Source: Congeria kusceri
Lineage: Eukaryota; Mollusca; Bivalvia; Myida; Dreissenidae
Reading direction: 5' to 3'
DNA length: 64,000 nt
Assembly (NCBI GenBank): GCA_027627225.1
Contig: CM051029.1
Coordinates: 27,366,548 to 27,430,547 of the forward strand
Shown here piece by piece: positions 57,266 to 64,000 of this stretch. The position numbers and the translations under genes were made by a program. The notes below the pieces were generated by a model. That model ran no database searches and was not told where the DNA came from. It saw nothing but the letters and a program-made list of their open reading frames with translations. Positions within the stretch are counted from its first letter, which is position 1. Every line of letters begins with the position of its first letter.

Positions 57266-60200
57266 TTTTTTTAGCTCACCTGAGCACAAAGTGCTCATGG
57301 TGAGCTTTTGTGATCGCCCGTTGTCCGTCGTGCGTGCGTGTGTGTGTGCGTCGTCAACTTTTCATTCAAACAACATCTCCTAAACCGCTTGGCAGATTTT
57401 CACCAAACTTCACAGGAATGATCCTTGGGTGAACCTCTTTCAAAGTTGTTCAAATCTCTCCGTTCCGATGCATATGTAGGTCACCAGAGCTAAAAATAGA
57501 TTTTAAAAGTGTAAACTGTAACAATCTTCTCTGAAACCGCAGGGCCCAGAGGTTTCATATTTGGCATGTAACATCCCATAGTGGTCCTCTACAAAGATTG
57601 TTCAAATTATGCCCCTGGGGTCCAAACGGGCCACGCCCTGGGGGTCACATGGTTTATATAGAATATATAGCAAAATGACTTTAAAAATCTTCTTCTCTGA
57701 AACCACAAAGCCCACAGGTTTCACATTTGGTATGTAACATCCTTTAGTGGTCCTCTACAGAGATTGTTCAAATTATGCCCACGGGGTCAGAACTGGCCAT
57801 GCCCTGCGGTCACATGGTTTATATAGAGTATATAGCAAAATGACTTTAAAAATCTTCTCTGAAACTGCAAGGCCCCGAGTATTCATATTTGGTATGCAAC
57901 ATCCTTAAGTTGTCCTTAACAAAGATTGTTCAAATTATGCCCCTGGGGTCAAAACAGGCCACGCCCTGGAGGTCACATGGTTTATATAAACTTAAATAGC
58001 AAAATGTCTTTAAAAATCTTCTTCTCTGAAACCGCAAGGACCAGAGGTTTCATATTTGGTATATAACATCCTGTAGTAGTCCTCTACAAATATTGTTCAA
58101 TTTATGCCCCTGTGGTCAAAACTGGCCATCCCCGGAGGCCACATGATTTTTATAGACTTGAATTGCAAAATGACTTTAAAAAACTTCTCCTCAGAAACCG
58201 ACAATTTAGAGGTTTGTTATTTGGTATGTAACATTTTATAGTGGTCCGCTACAAAGATTGTTCAAATTATGCCCCTTTGGTCAAAACTGGCCACGCCCCG
58301 GGGGTCACATGGTTTATATAAACTTGAATAGCAAAGTGTCTTTAAAAATCATCTTTTCTGAAACCGCAAGGCCCAGAGGTTTCGTATTTGGTATTTAACA
58401 TCCTATAGTGGTCCTCTACAATATTGTTCAAAGTATGCCCCTGGGGTCAAAACTGGTCACGCCCGGGGGGGGGGGGGTCATGGTTTATATAGACTTAAAT
58501 AGTAAAATGACTTTAAAAATCTTCTCCTCTGAAACTGCAAGGCCTAGAGGTTTCATATTTTGTTGGTAACATTGTATAGTGGTCCTCTACAAAGATTGTT
58601 CAAATGATGCCCCAGGGTTCAAAATTGGCCACAACCCAGGCGTCACATGGTTTATATAGACTTAAAAAGCAAAATGACTTTAACAATCTTCTCCTCTGAA
58701 ACCGCAAGGCCCAGAGGTTTTATATTTGGTATGTAACATTGTATAGTGGTCCCCTACAAAGATTGTTCAAATAATGCCCCTGGGGTAAAAACTGGCCACA
58801 CCCCGGGGGTCACATGGTATATATTGACTTAAATAGCAAAATGACTTAAAAATTCTCGACTTAAAAATTCTGAATATTGGCCAGAGTATGCCCAAATAGA
58901 TAGGTAATACAGTCTGCAGTAAATGCCTTGAAGCTGAAATCACTGCCTAATTCTCTTTGACAGGTTTTGATGTGGACAAAAACTGGTTCCAGCCAGTTTA
59001 ATTAGCAATGTGCTATACAGGAAAATCATGGGTTTCGTCTGCAGGTTTATTGATTTTTTATTTCGTCTTATTTAATAATGAAACAGTTATGCTTTTTGTC
59101 TTAATTGTCGGTAATGACTAGAAAGGGCAAACTGTGATAATTATGAATGGATTATAGTGTGTGGATTAGCAAATATGCAGGTTAGAAATAAAATGCATTT
59201 TACAAATATTTTAATATAAATGCTACGATTTTTTGTGAACTGCCTCATAAGTCGAATGTACTTTATTACCATGATTTTAGAGGCTTAAAATCGCGACTTA
59301 TGACTGAGTATTTACGGTAGTGGTCCTCTACAAAGATTGTTAAAATGATGCCCCTGGGGTCAAAACTGTGCACGCCCCGGGGGTCACATGGTTTATATAG
59401 ACCTAAATAGCAAAATGACTTTAAAAATCTTCTCTGAAACTGCAAGGCCCAGAGGTTTCGTATTTGGTAAGTAACGTTGTATAGTGGTCCTCTACAAAGA
59501 TTGTTCAAATGATGCCACTGTGGTCAAACTGGGCTACCCTGGGGTCACATGGTTTATATAGACTTAAACAGCAAAATGACTTTAAAAATCTCCTCTGAAA
59601 CCGTACGGCCCAGAGGTTTCATATTTGGTATGTAACATAGTATGGTGGTCCTCTACAAAGATTGTTCAAATGATGCCCCTGGGGCCAAAACTGGGCACAC
59701 CATGGGGGTCACATGGTTTATATAGCCTTAAAAGTTAAATAGCAAAAAATCTTCTCCTCTGAAACTGCTAGGCCCAGAGGTTTTGTATTTGGTGAGTAAT
59801 ATTGTATAGTTGTCCTCTACAAAGATTGTTAAAATGATGTCCCAGGGATCAAAACTGGCCCTGCCCTGGGGGTCACATGGTTTATATAGACTTAAATAGC
59901 AAAATGACTTTAAAATCTGCTCTGAAACTGGAGTGTTTTCTTATTTGATATGTAACATGGTATAGTGGTCCTCACTAAAGATTGTTCAAAGTATGCCCCT
60001 GGGGTAAAAAGTGGCCATGACCAGGGGGTCACATGGTTTATATAGACTTATATGGCAAGTGGGCCTTAAAAATCTTCCTTGTTGAAACTGTAAGGCCCAG
60101 AGGTTTTATATTTTGCATGAAACATTGTGGAGTGGTCCTCTACAAAGATTGTTCCAATGATGCCCCTGGGGTTCACATGGTTTATATACATTTAAATAGC

Positions 60201-60435
60201 AAAATGACTTTAAAAATCTTCTCCTCTGAAACAGCGAGGCCCAGTGGTTTCATATTTGGTGTGTAACATTGAATAGTGGTCCACTACAATTTTTTTTCAA
60301 CTTATGCCCCTGAGGTAGAAAGTGGCCATGCCCTGTGGGTCACATGGTTTATATAGACTAAAAATACTTCTGAATCTGCAAGGCCCAGATTTTTTTTCTC
60401 AGGTAAGGGGTTCAGTGCCATTTTGCCCTCTTGTT
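57266..60435 (-). mobile_element. AACAAGAGGGC dual-core element, copy D
   Basis: It starts at the hairpin end (TTTTAGCTCACCTGAGCACA..GTGCTCATGGTGAGC, CGCCCGTTGTCCGTCG) and runs through about sixteen 163-bp monomers to GCCCTCTTGTT. It spans the junction of the tandem duplication, so its left part belongs to copy 1 and its right part to copy 2. A G13 run is near 58470. Confidence 0.8.
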
Positions 60436-60452
60436 ATTAGCCATTATGAAGC

Positions 60453-60973
60453 CAGCGATATTTTTAGGATTTGAAAAGATGGGTCCTGGGGATGCATATG
60501 TTTTGAAACAATGGGTTTTTTAAGAAATCAATGGGTCCCGAGGCTTTTTGGCTACCGTAGTACTCGTTGACAAGGATTCATCAGCTTCAGTAGGTTTGGC
60601 CTTTTTGGGATTACTTACATCGGGCATTCCCATCCCGAAAAGACTTGTAATCGTTTGCTGTTTTCATGTAACTTCCACTTTTCTTTTGGGAGGCATGATT
60701 CTACTAACTTTTGTATCTGTTTACCTGCATGATATACACTGCACTTATTTACGCAGTATAGTACACCGGGTACCAGTACAGCGGATATAGGAAAGCGGTG
60801 TCGACATAAATTTCGCCTCGTGTTTTAAACGGGAGGTTACACTGCACCTGGATTTTTCAATTTTCGCGATCTCAATACTATGCGTCCCGCGGACGCTTAT
60901 GATTAGAAACAATGGTTTTTTTTGTGATATTAGTGCGTGAAATACGCAAAACGCAGGGGTTAAAATATCGCTG
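60453..60973. mobile_element. 521-bp TIR element present only in duplication copy 2
   Basis: It begins CAGCGATATTTT and ends AAAATATCGCTG, a perfect 12-bp TIR. TGAAGC flanks both sides (60447-60452 and 60974-60979), whereas the empty site in copy 1 (near 56058) has TGAAGC once. The paired empty and filled sites prove the insertion. An 80-codon frame at 60548-60790 with hydrophobic stretches has no recognised domain and is not a transposase. Confidence 0.92.
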
Positions 60974-61278
60974 TGAAGCCTTAATCTCAGGTGAGCGACC
61001 TAGGGCCATCATGGCCCACTTGTTTTATAAAACCAAATTTGTGCATAATCTAAGTTATCATTTGTAGCAAAACAATTCATTAATGCTTTATAAAAAGTAG
61101 AATATAAAAATGTAATAATGCTTTTCTACCATAAAATTCCCCTTATGCCGTAAAATTCCCCGCCTGAAGGGCCCCCGCCACCTTTCCCCCAAACGTGAAA
61201 AAAAAACGCTGATTACTCTTTAGTAGGAGAAATGGGGACAAATAATGAAATGAGGGCCCAGGAAAGTCAGCAAGTTTA

Positions 61279-62029
61279 TACCGTAAATTACCACGTATAA
61301 CATGCTGTTTTTTACCCCCGAGTTTCGATTAAAACGTTGGTGCGCGTTATACATTGAAACAATACTTTTTTGGTCGAAAGTTTTCGAAACAATTCCACGA
61401 TAATCGTAAAGATCCGCCACATTGACGCCATTTTGTTTTCACATGATACTACACCCTATCATCTTTCAGTCTAAATGGGCCGTTGTCGACATGTCAAAAA
61501 TGGGAGCGTAAGTATCAAAAATGCCGTGCGGTAAGTTTTAACTGAAATAAAAATGTGTTAATAAAATATGCAAAAAATGTCTTTGTTTGTATTTTACACC
61601 TTGTAATTGACGTTATTTGGCAGTACTCGTTGAGTAATTGGAGACGCCGTTGCGGTTTTAACTGCAATTAAAATGTGTGAATAAAATATGCAAAGTGTCT
61701 TGTTCGTGTGTTCACACTTTGTAGTTGACATTAATTGGCAGCACTCATTGAGTAGTTTGAGAACCACTTGAGAACGTGAAAATATTTATCTCAAATTGTC
61801 AATTATAGTGCCATGTAACCCACCCACACTTGTCATAAAACGCTTATTATTTACATCAGAATTAAAAGCTATCCATTCAGTGACACGGATCAATGTTTTG
61901 ATCACATGATCGGCCAATTACACAATGGCGGCCGATTTTTGCTGGTTTTAAAAGTTCGGAACTTAAATTTTTTTTCTCCGATTTCGGCATCAAAAAATGG
62001 ATGCGCGTTATACATGGTTATTTACGGTA
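61279..62029. mobile_element. TACCGTAAAT-TIR element, duplication copy 2
   Basis: Second copy of 56363-57129, carried along by the tandem duplication. It has a single GCGCGTTATACATGG at the right end where copy 1 has two. Confidence 0.75.
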
Positions 62030-62165
62030 AACAGTCTTTGACAGAATTTTGTATGATTGATATACCGCTAACAGTTAAAAATATAATTATGCTGTCATTG
62101 TTCATTGAAATCTTGTAGGATAAAGCACAGGGGCCTAGAACAATAAAAAAAAACTATAATACATA

Positions 62166-63738
62166 TTTTTTTAGCTCACCTGAGCACAAAGTGCTCATGG
62201 TGAGCTTTTGTGATCGCCCGTTGTCCGTCGTGCGTGCGTGTGTGTGTGCGTCGTCAACTTTTCATTCAAACAACATCTCCTAAACCGCTTAGCAGATTTT
62301 CACCAAACTTCACAGGAATGATCCTTGGGTGAACCTCTTTCAAAGTTGTTCAAATCTCTCCGTTCCGATGCATATGTAGGTCACCAGAGCTAAAAATAGA
62401 TTTAAAAGTGTAAACTTTAACAATCTTCTCTGAAACCGCAGGGCCCAGAGGTTTCATATTTGGCATGTAACATCCCATAGTGGTCCTCTACAAAGATTGT
62501 TCAAATTATGCCCCTGGGGTCCAAACGGGCCACGCCCTGGGGGTCACATGGTTTATATAGAATATATAGCAAAATGACTTTAAAAATCTTCTTCTCTGAA
62601 ACCACAAAGCCCACAGGTTTCACATTTGGTATGTAACATCCTTTAGTGGTCCTCTACAGAGATTGTTCAAATTATGCCCACGGGGTCAGAACTGGCCATG
62701 CCCTGCGGTCACATGGTTTATATAGAGTATATAGCAAAATGACTTTAAAAATCTTCTCTGAAACTGCAAGGCCCCGAGTATTCATATTTGGTATGCAACA
62801 TCCTTAAGTTGTCCTTAACAAAGATTGTTCAAATTATGCCCCTGGGGTCAAAACAGGCCACGCCCTGGAGGTCACATGGTTTATATAAACTTAAATAGCA
62901 AAATGTCTTTAAAAATCTTCTTCTCTGAAACCGCAAGGACCAGAGGTTTCATATTTGGTATATAACATCCTGTAGTAGTCCTCTACAAATATTGTTCAAT
63001 TTATGCCCCTGTGGTCAAAACTGGCCATCCCCGGAGGCCACATGATTTTTATAGACTTGAATAGCAAAATGACTTTAAAAATCTTTTCCTCAGAAACCGA
63101 CAATTTAGAGGTTTGTTATTTGGTATGTAACATTTTATAGTAGTCCGCTACAAAGATTGTTCAAATTATGCCCCTTTGGTCTAAACTGGCCACGCCCCGG
63201 GGGTCACATGGTTTATAGAAACTTGAATAGCAAAATGTCTTTAAAAATCATCTTTTCTGAAACCGCAAGGCCCAGAGGTTTCGTATTTGGTATTTAACAT
63301 CCTATAGTGGTCCTCTACAATATTGTTCAAAGTATGCCCCTGGGGTCAAAACTAGTCACGCCCGGGGGGGGGGGGGTCATGGTTTATATAGACTTAAATA
63401 GCAAAATGACTTTTAAATCTTCTCCTTTGAAAGGGCAAGGCCCGCAGCTTTCCTATATTTGGTAGGTAACATTGCATAGTGGTCCTCTTCAAAGATTGTT
63501 CAAATTATTCCCCTGGGGTCTAATCTGGCCACCCCCCCGAGGGGTCACATGGTTTATTTAGACTTAAATAGCACAATGACATTAAAAATCTTTTCCTGAA
63601 ACTGCAAGGCCCAGAGGTTTGTTCAAGGTTGTTCAACTTATGCCTCTGGGATAAAAATAAGCCACGCCTCGGGGATGCAAATTCCAATTGGGTTACAAGG
63701 TTTCAGGTGAGCATCCTAGGGCCCTCAGGGCGCTCTTG
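62166..63738 (-). mobile_element. AACAAGAGGGC dual-core element, copy E
   Basis: The hairpin end at 62166 (TTTTAGCTCACCTGAGCACA) is followed by about nine 163-bp monomers, ending GTGAGCATCCTAGGGCCCTC and GCGCTCTTGT. Up to 63405 it is the duplication partner of 57266-58498. The last three monomers are unique and more diverged. Confidence 0.8.
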
Positions 63739-64000
63739 TATATTTATAGTATACTGTGTTCCAATGGAGTCGCGGAACTATCGTTTTTCTGAATAACCAA
63801 AATGGAAAGATAACACTCACAACTTTAAATAAACGATTTTAAGGTGTAAAAATGTCTTAACACACACGGCAAGCAACAAATAAACAATTATTTCATTTGG
63901 AATCCCTGCAAAACACCAAACCACACAACACGGTCTATAAACTAAATGTGACAACTTGCACGACGGAGTCGCGGTAATCGATAACAAGGGAAACAATCCT
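63739..64000. other. Right edge, no gene seen
   Basis: AT-rich sequence. GGAGTCGCGG occurs at 63768 and 63965. Nothing else is recognised. Confidence 0.4.

Larger units (their letters stand above)
54121..58498. repeat. Recent 4.39-kb tandem segmental duplication, copy 1
   Basis: This block is repeated directly at 58499-63405. Matching points sit 4379 bp apart at the left end and 4388 bp apart after a 9-bp difference near 54301. Identical 80-residue frames at 54878 and 59266 show how close the copies are. The junctions fall inside 163-bp monomers, which fits unequal exchange between monomers. Confidence 0.9.
58499..63405. repeat. Recent 4.39-kb tandem segmental duplication, copy 2
   Basis: It matches 54121-58498 almost base for base, apart from a 527-bp gain at 60453-60979 (element plus target duplication), a 19-bp loss near 62010 (one GCGCGTTATACATGG block) and scattered substitutions. 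Sequence right of 63405 diverges at once from copy 1. Confidence 0.9.

Noticed and set aside
60548..60790. 80-residue frame in the 521-bp insertion, considered as a transposase remnant
   Set aside because: No DDE, RNase H-like or zinc-finger motif. The element is too short, and the frame looks incidental.

Overview
The window is animal nuclear DNA: AT-rich, with long introns carrying GT..AG boundaries, no operons, and very dense short mobile elements. The repeat families (AACAAGAG-type elements with tandem cores, the palindromic element ending in TGGGAAAACCGG, a tRNA-headed SINE with a CAAA tail) and the two recognisable genes point to a bivalve mollusc. A dreissenid-like mussel is my best guess, from memory of such repeats and not from any search.

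Left half (1 to about 35.7 kb): almost all of it is introns of one minus-strand gene, the PP2A B'' regulatory subunit (PPP2R3 family), which runs off the left edge. Two exons of the shared core are visible (1084-1464 and 133-236). Two different upstream coding exons can each join the shared exon in phase 0. The exon at 10291-10812 encodes an N terminus like vertebrate PR130 (PPP2R3A). The exon at 35298-35591 encodes an N terminus like PR48/PR70 (PPP2R3B). One invertebrate locus therefore appears to carry, as alternative first exons, N termini that vertebrates split between two genes. The introns hold hAT-like and fold-back MITEs, a SINE, a 59-bp satellite of about 23 units, a 30-bp array, and several tandem-core elements.

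Middle (35.7 to 50 kb): more repeats, then a plus-strand monocarboxylate-transporter-like locus (SLC16 family, 41740-46838). Its five coding segments and splice phases are still readable, but it has five in-frame stops, a frameshift and a GC splice donor. I call it an unprocessed pseudogene. A hammerhead-core-like motif and a CATATGG-rich minisatellite lie in its introns.

Right end (50 to 64 kb): one 50-codon plus-strand exon of an unrecognised gene (50257-50406), possibly fed by a promoter and 5' UTR exon near 48.6-48.8 kb. After it come four copies of a long element with AACAAGAG at one end, hairpin ends and a core of about 140-bp and 163-bp monomers. Part of this region is a recent 4.39-kb direct tandem duplication (about 54.12-58.50 and 58.50-63.40 kb). 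The second copy alone carries a 521-bp TIR element that inserted after the duplication.

Main cross-cutting observation: several element families with unrelated bodies share one plan. They begin with AACAAG(A/G), have a short hairpin just inside, a core of 140-175-bp tandem monomers, and a strong hairpin at the other end followed by CTAAAA or CATAA. This resembles non-autonomous Helitron/Helentron-like elements but is not proven to be one.
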